From NCBI GenBank assembly GCA_946629065.1, contig CAMOXK010000010.1, positions 1-44,662 on the forward strand: 44,662 nucleotides of DNA. The letters run 5' to 3'. Of the stretch, positions 23,337-31,878 are shown piece after piece. This stretch comes from an uncultured Clostridia bacterium (GTDB lineage: Bacteria; Bacillota; Clostridia; Oscillospirales; Oscillospiraceae). The translations under genes and the position numbers were made by a program. The notes under the pieces were generated by a model. It had not been told where the DNA came from. It searched no databases and was given only the letters and a program-made list of their open reading frames with translations. How positions within the stretch are numbered: position 1 is the stretch's first letter; the number at the start of each line of letters is the position of its first letter.

Positions 23337-24518
23337 GTGAATTTTGTTTTTATCTCCCCCAATTTTCCCCATACCTACTGGCAGTTCTGCGCCGCCCTGA
23401 AAAGAAACGGCATCCGGGTCCTGGGCATCGGCGATTCGCCCTATGACAGTCTGGAGGCGCCGCTGAAGGCCGCGCTGACGGAGTATTACCGGGTGGACAG
23501 CCTGGAGGACTACGACCAGGTCTACCGCGCCGTGGCCTACTTTGCCTTTCGCTACGGCAGGATCGACTGGATCGAATCCATGAACGAATACTGGCTGGAG
23601 CAGGATGCCCGCCTGCGCACGGATTTCCACGTGACCACGGGCATCCAGTCCGACCGGATCGGCTTTATCAAGGAAAAGTCCCTGATGAAGCAGCTCTATC
23701 TGAAAGCCGGGATCCCCACCGCCCGGCAGAGCCTGGTCTCCACCCGGGAGGCCGGCCGCGCCTTTCTGGAGGAGGTGGGCTATCCCGTGATCGTGAAGCC
23801 CAACATCGGCGTGGGCGCCACCGACACTTGGAAGCTGGAAAACGATGCGGACTTCGAAGCCTTCTACGACCGTCTGCCGGAGACCCCCTACGTGATGGAG
23901 GAGTTCATCGAGGGGATCATCTGCTCCTACGACGCCATCCTGGACGCGGACTGCGAACCGCTTTTTGAAAGCATGACGGTGTGGCCCCCGGTGATGGACA
24001 TCGTGAACAAGGACCTGGACCTGATGTACTACACCTGCCCCGAGGTTCCGGAGAAGCTTCGCAGCCTGGGCCGCAGGACCGTCAAGGCCTTCGGGGTGGA
24101 CCGGCGTTTCGTGCATCTGGAGTTTTTCCGTCTGACCAAGGCCCGCAAGGGTCTGGGCCAGGTGGGGGACTTTGTGGCGCTGGAGGTCAACATGCGCCCG
24201 GCGGGCGGCTACACGCCGGACATGATGAATTTTGCCCACGAAACGGATGTCTACCAGATCTACGCGGATATGGTCGCCTTCAACAGCCGCAGAAAAGCGG
24301 AGGGTCCGGAGCATTTCTACTGCGTCTATGCCAGCCGGAAGGACGGGCACAGCTATTCCCACACCCATGAGGAGATCATGGCCCGCTACGGCGGGGACCT
24401 GGTGATGCAGGAGGAAATGCCGCCCATGAACTGGCCGCAGATGGGCCGCTATATGTATACAGCCAGACTCAAAAGCTTTGAAGAGGCCGAAGCGTTCATC
24501 CGCTTTGTCCAGGGATAA
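23337..24518 (+). CDS. ATP-grasp ligase
   Basis: The 393-residue protein has the ATP-grasp layout: an N-terminal pre-ATP-grasp domain (MNFVFISPNFPHTYWQFC), a middle nucleotide-binding part (KEKSLMKQLYLKAGIPTAR, YPVIVKPNIGVGA, YVMEEFIEG) and the metal-binding end FVALEVNMRPAGG. Such enzymes join a carboxylate to an amine or thiol through an acyl phosphate. It starts with GTG at 23337 after AAAAAGGAGAATACCCT. It is paired with an esterase-like gene and followed by a terminator at 24527. The two partners may make and cleave the same bond (inference). The product is unknown. Confidence 0.88.
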   Translation: MNFVFISPNFPHTYWQFCAALKRNGIRVLGIGDSPYDSLEAPLKAALTEYYRVDSLEDYDQVYRAVAYFAFRYGRIDWIESMNEYWLEQDARLRTDFHVTTGIQSDRIGFIKEKSLMKQLYLKAGIPTARQSLVSTREAGRAFLEEVGYPVIVKPNIGVGATDTWKLENDADFEAFYDRLPETPYVMEEFIEGIICSYDAILDADCEPLFESMTVWPPVMDIVNKDLDLMYYTCPEVPEKLRSLGRRTVKAFGVDRRFVHLEFFRLTKARKGLGQVGDFVALEVNMRPAGGYTPDMMNFAHETDVYQIYADMVAFNSRRKAEGPEHFYCVYASRKDGHSYSHTHEEIMARYGGDLVMQEEMPPMNWPQMGRYMYTARLKSFEEAEAFIRFVQG

Positions 24519-24526
24519 GCAGGCCT

Positions 24527-24562
24527 CGACAGGCGTTCTTCGGAGCGCCTGTCGATTTTTTC
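24527..24562 (+). terminator. terminator of the esterase/ATP-grasp operon
   Basis: Stem TCGACAGGCG / CGCCTGTCGA followed by TTTTTTC, 8 bp after the stop at 24518. Confidence 0.85.
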
Positions 24563-24642
24563 AAAAATCTTTGCGGACCCTGTCACATTTTTGCAGCATG
24601 ACGTGTCTATAGAAATGAAAACCCACGGAGAGGAGTGAGAGT

Positions 24643-25221
24643 ATGAAACAAAAGGCGATCCTGCCGTTTCTTTTCTGCCTTGTTTTTCTGGCCGCCTGCG
24701 GAGGAAGTGCCGCAACCGCCGCAGATGCAGGCGCAGACCCCTGGCCAAGCCACGCGCCGGAGGCCACCCCCTATGTGCGTCTGCAAACGGAGCCTGCCGC
24801 GGCCCCGCCTTCCGAGGAAGGAGAGCAGCATGAAAGCTGGGAGGAACTGCTCCAGAGCATGTATACAGAGGAAGGCGATTTCTACGGCAAAGACTGGGAA
24901 ATGCAGATGTTCCGGGAGCTGCCCCAGGACGAGCCCTATGCCTTCGTGGTCCGCACCAACGCCATGCTCCAGGGCGCGGACACCCTGGACGATCACATTG
25001 CCCTGGCGCGGAAATTCATCGACCTGGGCTGCGAGGCCAGGGTGAAGGAAATGCGCAGCGTGGAGGAGGGGCAGGAATATACCGCCTGGGTGACCGTCAT
25101 CACCACAAGCCCCGCCCACATCTGGGAGATCAGCGATAGCCTTGGCGAAACGCTGCACATCGAACAGCTCTATAAGAGCGTGGACATCCGCTTTGACAAA
25201 GTGGTCTGGCCGGAGTCCTGA
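24643..25221 (+). CDS. putative lipoprotein upstream of sigma 2
   Basis: The 192-residue product starts MKQKAILPFLFCLVFLAACGG, a lipoprotein signal peptide with lipobox LAAC. A low-complexity Ala/Pro/Glu linker follows to about residue 65, then a small alpha/beta domain (YAFVVRTNAMLQGADTLDDHIALARKFIDLGCEARVKEM). No family is recognised. ATG 24643 follows AGAGGAGTGAGAGT. The sigma 2 gene starts 10 bp after its stop, so it may be the surface sensor or effector of that sigma/anti-sigma unit (inference). Confidence 0.75.
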   Translation: MKQKAILPFLFCLVFLAACGGSAATAADAGADPWPSHAPEATPYVRLQTEPAAAPPSEEGEQHESWEELLQSMYTEEGDFYGKDWEMQMFRELPQDEPYAFVVRTNAMLQGADTLDDHIALARKFIDLGCEARVKEMRSVEEGQEYTAWVTVITTSPAHIWEISDSLGETLHIEQLYKSVDIRFDKVVWPES

Positions 25222-25231
25222 GGAGGCGGCG

Positions 25232-25792
25232 ATGAACGATGCAAAGATGCTCCGCCGCCTGCGGCGGGGCGACGAAACGGTGCTGCCGGAGCTCATCGGG
25301 CAATACAGCGCCTATGTCTATGCCATTGCCTCCAACATCCTGTCCCACGCGCTGGGGGAAGAGGATATCGAGGAAGTGGTCTCCGACTCTTTTCTCAGCC
25401 TCTGGGAGAACCGGGAACACATCGAAACGGAGATGCTGAAAGCTTATCTGGCCGCCATCACCCGCAACAAGGCGAAATCTGCCCTGCGGAAGGCCCGGGC
25501 GGAGGAGCCCCTGGAGGACGACCTGATCCAGATCAGCCTCCCGAACCAGCCGGAGCAGAAGATCCTGCTGTCGGAGCTGCGGGAGATCACCCGCGCCGCC
25601 GTGGATTCTCTCGGCGAGCCGGATCGGGAGATCTTCCAGCGCCACTATTTCCTTTATCAAAAAACTGCTGACATCGCCCGGGCCCTGGGCCTGAAGGACG
25701 CGACGGTCCGGGTGAAGCTGGCCCGGGGGCGCAAGCGCCTGAAAGACTACCTGGAAGAAAGGGGGTTTTGCTGTGAAGACACGCATTACTGA
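25232..25792 (+). CDS. ECF-type RNA polymerase sigma factor 2
   Basis: The 186-residue protein has sigma region 2 (EEDIEEVVSDSFLSLWENREHIETEMLKAYLAAITRNKAKSALR) and region 4 (YQKTADIARALGLKDATVRVKLARGRKRLKDYL). ATG 25232 follows AGGAGGCGGCG; the frame is open upstream into the lipoprotein gene but has no signal there. The next gene overlaps it by 20 bases. It is a distant paralogue of sigma 1 (20512) with the same downstream arrangement. Confidence 0.9.
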   Translation: MNDAKMLRRLRRGDETVLPELIGQYSAYVYAIASNILSHALGEEDIEEVVSDSFLSLWENREHIETEMLKAYLAAITRNKAKSALRKARAEEPLEDDLIQISLPNQPEQKILLSELREITRAAVDSLGEPDREIFQRHYFLYQKTADIARALGLKDATVRVKLARGRKRLKDYLEERGFCCEDTHY

Positions 25793-26594
25793 TCTTGCGG
25801 CGGACTGCTGTCCCGATAAGATCGATCTTGGAAAGCCCAACGAAGCCCTGGCCCTGCGCATCACGAACCGCGTTCAGGGGAGGCTTGGCATAGACGCCGC
25901 CCCGCGGCGCCGGCGCAGCAAGCTGCCCCGCGCCTTCCTGCTGGCGGCGGCGCTGGTGCTGGCCTTCGGCACCGCGGCCTTCGCCCTTGCCGGATACGGC
26001 ATGAGCCTGCGAAAGCCCACGGCGGAGGACACCCTCGTCACCGGCTTCCGCTATGAGGTGGTGGTAGACGGCAAGGTCTGGAACAGCGAGATCCTGGCCT
26101 ATCCCGACGCGGGCATGGTCTTTACCTTCGCCTGTCCGGAGGAGAGCAGCAGCACGGCGGAGTTTCGCTGCTTCTGGCTGCCCCGGGAGGCCACCGAGGG
26201 CACCACCGACGCCGAAGGCTGGACCAAGCGCCTGTTCTGCGACGGGGGAAGCAGCATCCCCTACTGTATCTCCACCTTCGATTCCCTCCGGGACGGCTTT
26301 CAGCTGGTTTTGAGCGGGGATGTAAGCGTGGTGAAGGAGGAACACTGGGGCGGCTGGAAGGTCCTTGAAGTGACTTCCGATTATACGAAGCTGCCCGTTT
26401 CCGCCTATGACCGGGCCAACTACATCCTGCTCTTTGACGAAAGCCGCGGCTTTCTGGTGGTGATCTCCGGCGAGGAAACGCTGGAGACCCTGGAGCACAT
26501 CGCCCGGGAGATGGAGATCCGGGAAAGCGCCACAGCCAAGGGCGAGCATCCCGACGCGGCCATGATCGGCCTGCTCGATCTGGCAAGAGGATGA
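25773..26594 (+). CDS. membrane-anchored putative anti-sigma factor for sigma 2
   Basis: The 273-residue protein has a cytosolic N-terminus of about 52 residues rich in Arg, one membrane helix (AFLLAAALVLAFGTAAFALAG, residues about 54-74) and an external domain of about 195 residues that I do not recognise. It starts with GTG at 25773, inside the last codons of sigma 2, implying translational coupling. Topology and context support an anti-sigma role; no zinc motif is visible. A terminator follows at 26621. Confidence 0.7.
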   Translation: MKTRITDLAADCCPDKIDLGKPNEALALRITNRVQGRLGIDAAPRRRRSKLPRAFLLAAALVLAFGTAAFALAGYGMSLRKPTAEDTLVTGFRYEVVVDGKVWNSEILAYPDAGMVFTFACPEESSSTAEFRCFWLPREATEGTTDAEGWTKRLFCDGGSSIPYCISTFDSLRDGFQLVLSGDVSVVKEEHWGGWKVLEVTSDYTKLPVSAYDRANYILLFDESRGFLVVISGEETLETLEHIAREMEIRESATAKGEHPDAAMIGLLDLARG

Positions 26595-26620
26595 TCCGCA
26601 CAACCAAATACATAACAGAA

Positions 26621-26651
26621 CAGGGGCTGTTGCAAAACAGCCCCTGTTTTC
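26621..26651 (+). terminator. terminator after the sigma 2 operon
   Basis: Stem CAGGGGCTGTT / AACAGCCCCTG followed by TTTTC, 27 bp after the stop at 26594. Confidence 0.8.
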
Positions 26652-26652
26652 A

Positions 26653-26823
26653 TGATTTGACGCCGATGGCGTCATGATTTCTCGCTTCGCGACCTGATTT
26701 GTGCTTCGCACATGATTTGAATTGCGCCTTGATGCTCCGCAGAGCAATTCATGTGCGCAGCACAGTTCATGCCATCAGGCAATTCATTGGGCGTGTTGCT
26801 TTTTGCAACACGCCCTTTTTTCT
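26653..26823. repeat. array of small hairpins spaced by TGATTT / AATTCAT
   Basis: Mini-palindromes (GACGCCGATGGCGTC, TCGCTTCGCGA, GTGCTTCGCAC) are each followed by ATGATTT or CTGATTT. A central AATTGC...GCAATT pair follows, then GTGCGCAGCAC and GCCATCAGGC, each followed by AGTTCAT or AATTCAT. The array ends in a strong terminator, GGGCGTGTTGC / GCAACACGCCC plus TTTTTTC (26789-26823). The regular alternation is unlike coding DNA. Function is unknown; a structured RNA or protein-binding array is possible. Confidence 0.65.
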
Positions 26824-26860
26824 TCCCGGCTAAGGCGCAGCACCCCTGCCTTCTCCCTGA

Positions 26861-27207
26861 GTAAACGCTGATCAAATCGCCTGCGGCGCCTCCCGGACAA
26901 TTTGTGCCCTGATTTCGTCACTTTTTCTTGAAATACACAAAGTATTCCTGCGAAAAAGTGCCTTCATAATTTCGGCTTTCGATTTTCAGCTTGAGAAGCA
27001 AGCTGAAAATGCACAGCGTGGGCTGTGCTAAGCAAAGCATCGCTTTGCTGAAAGCCGGAATTACACGGATTCTTCGGGGCGCGATGCGCCCTTTTTGTGG
27101 ACCCGTGGCCCACAAAAAGCAAAAAACAAGATTGTTTTTTGCCGAAGAAGAGTATCAGAACTCAAATTCTCTCGGGATTCGCTCTTGCCGATTTAATCAT
27201 CGTTTAC
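26861..27207 (+). repeat. dispersed repeat A, copy 2 (with large insertion)
   Basis: It has the same ends as 43616-43774 (GTAAACGCTGATCAAATCG start, CGATTTAATCATCGTTTAC end) but contains about 190 bp of extra sequence (about 26968-27150) rich in small hairpins, such as AATCGAAAGCC-type and CACAAAAAG inverted pairs. It has no coding frame. Confidence 0.7.
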
Positions 27208-27214
27208 TTGAGGA

Positions 27215-27400
27215 GAAAAGCGTACTGCCGCTGCCGGTGGCAGAGGAAGGCAGTGCGCTTTTTCCGCAGCGGTCGGAAAACACGAGGAATAGCGTATGCC
27301 CGAAGTGTTTTCCGGGCACCGCAAGGCGTGAGTGGCTTGCCCCGATCTCACACGAGGGGCAAGCCGGATGAGGTGGAAGGGCCGTCCCCTATGGTAGGGA
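27215..27400 (+). repeat. dispersed repeat B, copy 2
   Basis: It matches the reverse complement of 7985-8185 over a core of about 100 bp and directly follows repeat A. No gene is seen between 26595 and 27520. Confidence 0.65.
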
Positions 27401-27449
27401 GGAGGCGGAGCGATCGGGGGATCGTCCGCTGCCGGAGGGAAAGCCCTCG

Positions 27450-27478
27450 TTGAATCTCCCGCACCGACATGGTATAAT
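27450..27478 (+). promoter_or_regulatory. promoter of the MFS transporter gene
   Basis: TTGAAT (27450-27455), 17-bp spacer, TATAAT (27473-27478), 42 bp upstream of the ATG at 27521. Confidence 0.65.
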
Positions 27479-27520
27479 CCCCACGAAATGCTCAGTCACC
27501 ACTGCGAAAGGAACGAAGTC

Positions 27521-28702
27521 ATGCCCGCCTCCACCAAATACCGGAAAACCCTGCTGGCCTGCTATCTTGGCTTTGTGACCCAGGCCATCGCGGCCAATTT
27601 CGCGCCGCTCCTGTTCCTGACCTTCAAAGGCCGCTACGTTCTGTCCCTGGAGCAGATCTCCGTCATCCCGCTGTTCTTCTTTTTTACCCAGCTCCTGACG
27701 GACCTGGCCGCGGCCCGATTCGTAGACCGGATCGGATACCGCCGCTGCGTGGTCGCCTCCCAGCTTTTGTCCGCCCTGGGTCTGGTGCTGCTGGCCCTGC
27801 TGCCGGAGCTGCTCTCCCCACTGCCGGGGATCCTGATCGCCGTGATCCTCTACGCCATCGGCTCCGGCCTCATCGAGGTCCTGATCAGCCCCATCGTGGA
27901 AGCCTGTCCCTTCCCGAACAAAGAGGGGATGATGAGCCTGCTGCATTCCTTTTACTGCTGGGGCTCTGTGGCTGTGATCCTGGGCTCCACCCTGTTTTTT
28001 GTGCTCTTCGGCCTGGAGCGCTGGCGCATCCTGGCCCTTCTCTGGGCGGCACTGCCCTTCTATAACGCCTTCAATTTCCTCCGCTGCCCCATCGAACGCC
28101 TGGTGGACGAGGGGGAGAGCATGGGGATCGGGCAGCTTTTCCGCACCCCGCTCTTCTGGCTGCTGGCACTGCTGATGATATGCTCCGGCGCTTCGGAGAT
28201 CTCCATGTCCCAGTGGGCCTCCGCGTTTACGGAATCCGCCCTGGGGGTGAGCAAGACCGTGGGCGATTTGGCGGGCCCCTGCCTCTTTGCCCTTCTGATG
28301 GGCCTGACCCGCAGCTTTTACAGCAAGAACAGCGCCAGGCTCGACCTGACAAAGATCATGCTGGGCTGCGGTCTGCTCTGTATCTGCTGCTACCTGCTGG
28401 CGTCCCTTGCGCCCTGGCCGATCCTGGGTCTCATGGGTTGCGCTCTCTGCGGCGTCTCCGTTGGGATCATGTGGCCGGGGACCCTCAGCATTTCGGCCCA
28501 GCGCTGTCCCCGGGGCGGCACCGCCATGTTTGCGCTGCTGGCCCTGGGCGGCGACCTGGGCGGCTCCCTGGGGCCGGCCCTGGTGGGCGCCGTTTCCGGC
28601 GCGGCGGGCGGAAATCTGAAACCCGGCCTCCTGGCAGCCTCGGTTTTCCCGGCGTTCCTGATCCTCGGGCTGTATCTCTTGAAAAAGGCCGTCCGGCCCT
28701 GA
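27521..28702 (+). CDS. major facilitator superfamily transporter
   Basis: The 393-residue protein has about 12 membrane helices. The loop between helices 2 and 3 reads DLAAARFVDRIGYRRCVV, a good match to the MFS motif A (Gx3DRxGRR-type). The large central loop is short, and the second half opens with RTPLFWLLALLMICSGASE. ATG 27521 is preceded by GAAAGGAACGAAGTC. The overall look resembles fucose/glucose-like MFS permeases, but the substrate is not predictable. It is monocistronic between two repeat blocks. Confidence 0.88.
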   Translation: MPASTKYRKTLLACYLGFVTQAIAANFAPLLFLTFKGRYVLSLEQISVIPLFFFFTQLLTDLAAARFVDRIGYRRCVVASQLLSALGLVLLALLPELLSPLPGILIAVILYAIGSGLIEVLISPIVEACPFPNKEGMMSLLHSFYCWGSVAVILGSTLFFVLFGLERWRILALLWAALPFYNAFNFLRCPIERLVDEGESMGIGQLFRTPLFWLLALLMICSGASEISMSQWASAFTESALGVSKTVGDLAGPCLFALLMGLTRSFYSKNSARLDLTKIMLGCGLLCICCYLLASLAPWPILGLMGCALCGVSVGIMWPGTLSISAQRCPRGGTAMFALLALGGDLGGSLGPALVGAVSGAAGGNLKPGLLAASVFPAFLILGLYLLKKAVRP

Positions 28703-28711
28703 TCGCTTTTA

Positions 28712-29012
28712 TCAAGTCAAATGCATCGCCCCTTCATTCGGAAGAGCGATGAAGACTTGAGCCAAACCCAGAGCAAAAAGCCTCGCAGAGTTTTTCGCGT
28801 CGCAACGCGAAAAATCATTCAAATCCGTTTTTTCCGGGGACATGTGCCTCGGAAAAAACACTTCTCAGCCTGCAAGTGTGCGAGCGTCCCCCGCAAGCGA
28901 GTGCGCGCAGCAGGCTGCATCCCCTCTGTCGGCAAAGCCTTTCGGCTTTGCCGACAGCTTACATCGCCCCTCCGAATGGAGGGGCGATGCTGCGATACGG
29001 AATAAGACTTGA
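28712..29012. repeat. palindromic element between MFS and VWA genes
   Basis: Imperfect terminal inverted repeats (TCAAGTC...GCATCGCCCCTTCATTCG against its complement near 28972-29012) enclose nested hairpins: TTTTCGCG / CGCGAAAA at about 28794, a TTTTTTCCG / CGGAAAAAA pair, and CTGTCGGCAAAGCC / GGCTTTGCCGACAG at 28927-28958. It has no coding frame and fills the whole intergenic gap. Confidence 0.65.
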
Positions 29013-29083
29013 CAAGTCCGGAAAAAAATCATGATAATGGAGAAAACAGGAAGCAGCGGAACTGGCTCCGCGGGGGAACGAGC

Positions 29084-30658
29084 ATGAAGCAGACCATCAC
29101 CGACCTGCAGAAGCGGCGGGCCGACAATATCATATGGACCTGCGCCGGGGACTACTCCTTTGTGCCGGACTTCAAGGCCTACGACGCCGCCGGCAATGTG
29201 GATCTCTATTGGAACGTGATCTTCGGAGCCGCCCGGCGGCACTATGACTACCGGCAGCTGGAAGGGCTCTTCGCCATGCTGGACAGGTACCGGGACGCCG
29301 CCTTTTACCAGACCCTGTTCTGGAACGCCCTGGAGCCGCTGCTCTTTCGCGCCGAGCTTACGGAGCGCCCCGCCCTGGCCAGGCTTCGCCCGGAACCTCC
29401 GGAGTCGGAGCTGCAGCTGGACGCCGCCATGAGCACGGGCGAGATCGTGGAGACCGCCCGGGCCTTTTTCTACGAGCGCTACGGGCTCTATGGGGACGGG
29501 CGGATCCGCCTCCCCTACCGCCTGCGTCATTTCCGCCGCCTTTCGGTGGATAGCTTCCTCCAGCGAGGGCTCATCCTCTTCCACGAAAAGGACCTCTACC
29601 ACGGGGACGTGGCCTCCTGGACCAGAGAAAACACGCTGAGCAGCAAGCTGACCGAGGCGGAAATGCGGGACTTTCTGGAGACCAAGTTCGGCAAGTCCCT
29701 CTACCCTGCCGAGCAGGTGCTGCAGCTGGAGCGGAAGCTCTGCACCGGCAACCACCGCTTCACCCATCTGTTCTATACCCGCGGGGAGATCGTGGAGCTG
29801 CGCGGGGTCTATAACACTTTCGAGATGCACCAGCGAAAACGCCGGCAGGAGCTCATCGCCGGAAACCGGACCTATTACAAGGCAAACGAGCGCGCGAACC
29901 GGGTGCAGATCGCAAAGCTCGCCACCCGCATCATGAACTCCGTTCTCCTGCACATGCAGCCGGAGCCGGTGAAGGCCAATGCCGGTGCCATCGACCCGGC
30001 CCTGGCCTGGCGGGGCGCAAAGCTGGACGACGACAGGATCTTCCGACGCCTCGCCAACGAAAACGCCGGCGACATGAGCGTGGACATCCTGCTGGACGCC
30101 TCCCATTCCCAGGTGGCCAAGGCCGCCAAGATCTCCTCCCAGGCCTATATCATCGCGGAGGCTCTTTCCCGCTGCCATGTGCCCTGCCGGGTGATGAGCT
30201 TCTGCTCCATGAGCGGCTTTACCGTGCTGCGCCTGTTCAACGACTACGCCGCCGGGGACAACAGCGGCATCTTCGACTACAGCACCGAGGGCTGCAACCG
30301 GGACGGGCTGGCCCTTCGGGCGGCGGGGGAGCTGATGCTCCGCGCCCCCTACGAGCACCGGATGCTGATCGTCCTCTCCGACGTGAAGCCCCTGGACATC
30401 GCCAAGATCCGACGCAGCGAAGGGGAAGTGGGCCAGAGCTACGACGGGATCCGGGCCCTCACAGACACCGCCCAGGAGGTGCGCCGCCTGCGGGCCGAAG
30501 GGCTCTCGGTGATCTGCGTCTTCACCGGGGCGGATCTGGATCTCCCTTATGCCAGGATGGTCTACGGCCAGGATTTCGTCCGCATCCGGGACCATTCCCA
30601 GTTTGCCGACGCGGTTGGCAAGCTGATCCTCAACCAGATGAAGCAATACGCCGATTGA
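29084..30658 (+). CDS. VWA-domain protein, NorD/CobT-like
   Basis: The 524-residue protein has an alpha-helical N-terminal half and a C-terminal von Willebrand A domain. The MIDAS motif is DILLDASHSQ (Asp338, Ser340, Ser342), and EGCNRDGLALRAAGELML is the stretch typical of NorD/CobT-type co-factors that work with MoxR AAA+ ATPases in metal or cofactor insertion. ATG 29084 follows GGGGGAACGAGC. No MoxR-like gene is adjacent, so the ATPase partner must be elsewhere if it exists. Confidence 0.8.
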   Translation: MKQTITDLQKRRADNIIWTCAGDYSFVPDFKAYDAAGNVDLYWNVIFGAARRHYDYRQLEGLFAMLDRYRDAAFYQTLFWNALEPLLFRAELTERPALARLRPEPPESELQLDAAMSTGEIVETARAFFYERYGLYGDGRIRLPYRLRHFRRLSVDSFLQRGLILFHEKDLYHGDVASWTRENTLSSKLTEAEMRDFLETKFGKSLYPAEQVLQLERKLCTGNHRFTHLFYTRGEIVELRGVYNTFEMHQRKRRQELIAGNRTYYKANERANRVQIAKLATRIMNSVLLHMQPEPVKANAGAIDPALAWRGAKLDDDRIFRRLANENAGDMSVDILLDASHSQVAKAAKISSQAYIIAEALSRCHVPCRVMSFCSMSGFTVLRLFNDYAAGDNSGIFDYSTEGCNRDGLALRAAGELMLRAPYEHRMLIVLSDVKPLDIAKIRRSEGEVGQSYDGIRALTDTAQEVRRLRAEGLSVICVFTGADLDLPYARMVYGQDFVRIRDHSQFADAVGKLILNQMKQYAD

Positions 30659-30729
30659 GGTCTTTCCCTTTTCTGTTGGAGATGGTATAATACGGCAGTT
30701 AAAACTCTCGACCCAAGGAGGGTGTGTTT

Positions 30730-31869
30730 ATGAGCAGCAATTCCCCCGCCCCGGCGCTGAACCGGGAAGCCGTCATCGTCCGCACCAGTGTCATCGGCAT
30801 CCTCACAAACGTCCTTCTCGCGGCCTTCAAGGCCTTCGTGGGCATCGTGTCCCACTCCATCGCCGTCACCCTGGACGCGGTGAACAACCTCTCCGACGCC
30901 CTGTCCTCCATCATCACCATCGTGGGCACCAAGCTTGCCGGGAAGCTCCCGGACAAGAAGCATCCCCTGGGCTACGGGCGTATCGAGTATCTCAGCGCCA
31001 TGATCGTCTCAGGCATCGTGCTCTACGCCGGCATCACCTCCCTGGTGGAATCGGTGGAAAAGATCTTTCAGCCGGAGACCCCGGACTACAGCACCGTCTC
31101 CCTCATCATCATCGCCGTGGCCGTGGCGGTGAAGATCCTGCTGGGCCGCTATGTGAAGGCCCAGGGCCAGAAGGTGAACTCCGGCTCCCTGGTGGCCTCC
31201 GGGTCCGACGCCCTCTTTGATGCCATCCTCTCCTCCTCGGTGCTGGTCTGCGCCATTCTGTTTCTGACCACCGGCCTCTCCCTGGAGGCCTATGTGGGCG
31301 TGGTGATCTCCGGCTTCATCATCAAATCCGGCATCGAAATGATGATCGAGACCCTGAACGAGATCCTGGGCATGCGGGCCGACAAGGAGACCACCGACCG
31401 CATCAAGCATCTGCTGGCGGAGGAGCCGGAGGTCCGGGGCGCTTTCGACCTGATCCTGCACAACTACGGGCCGGACAAGGACCTGGCCTCCGTGCACCTG
31501 GAGCTGCCGGACACCATGACCGTCCGGGAGGTGGATCAGCTCACCCGCCGGGTGGAGGCCAAGGTCTACAAGGAGACCGGCGTGATCCTCACGGGTGTGG
31601 GCGTCTACTCCTTCAACACCCAGGGCGGGGAAACCGCCCGCATCCAGAACGAGGTGCGCAAGATCATCCTGTCCCACGACTGGGCGGTGCAGTTCCACGG
31701 CTTCTATGTGGACACCGAGGCAAAACACATGTCCTTCGATGCGGTGATGAGCTTTGAGATCCCCGCACGGGAGGGCCTGCGGATCCTCCAGCAGGAGGTC
31801 TCCGCCGCGTTCCCGGATTATACCGTGGAGATCACCCCGGACGTGGACGTGTCCGTCACCGAACTATAA
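30730..31869 (+). CDS. cation diffusion facilitator, manganese-type signature
   Basis: The 379-residue protein has six membrane helices and a C-terminal cytosolic domain, the CDF layout; CDFs export divalent cations using the proton gradient. Metal-site residues: Asn52-x3-Asp56 in helix 2 (VNNLSDA) and Asp160-x3-Asp164 in helix 5 (SDALFDA). The N-D/D-D set is that of MntE-like manganese exporters; zinc members usually have a His in helix 5. ATG 30730 follows AAGGAGGGTGTGTTT; an upstream GTG at 30724 is too close. The C-terminal part is longer than usual, with about 90 extra residues. Confidence 0.88.
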   Translation: MSSNSPAPALNREAVIVRTSVIGILTNVLLAAFKAFVGIVSHSIAVTLDAVNNLSDALSSIITIVGTKLAGKLPDKKHPLGYGRIEYLSAMIVSGIVLYAGITSLVESVEKIFQPETPDYSTVSLIIIAVAVAVKILLGRYVKAQGQKVNSGSLVASGSDALFDAILSSSVLVCAILFLTTGLSLEAYVGVVISGFIIKSGIEMMIETLNEILGMRADKETTDRIKHLLAEEPEVRGAFDLILHNYGPDKDLASVHLELPDTMTVREVDQLTRRVEAKVYKETGVILTGVGVYSFNTQGGETARIQNEVRKIILSHDWAVQFHGFYVDTEAKHMSFDAVMSFEIPAREGLRILQQEVSAAFPDYTVEITPDVDVSVTEL

Positions 31870-31878
31870 CAGGAAAAT

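Noticed and set aside
22428-24368. Minus-strand open frame opposite the esterase and ATP-grasp genes
   Set aside because: Antisense by-product of codon bias; no ribosome binding site or domain.
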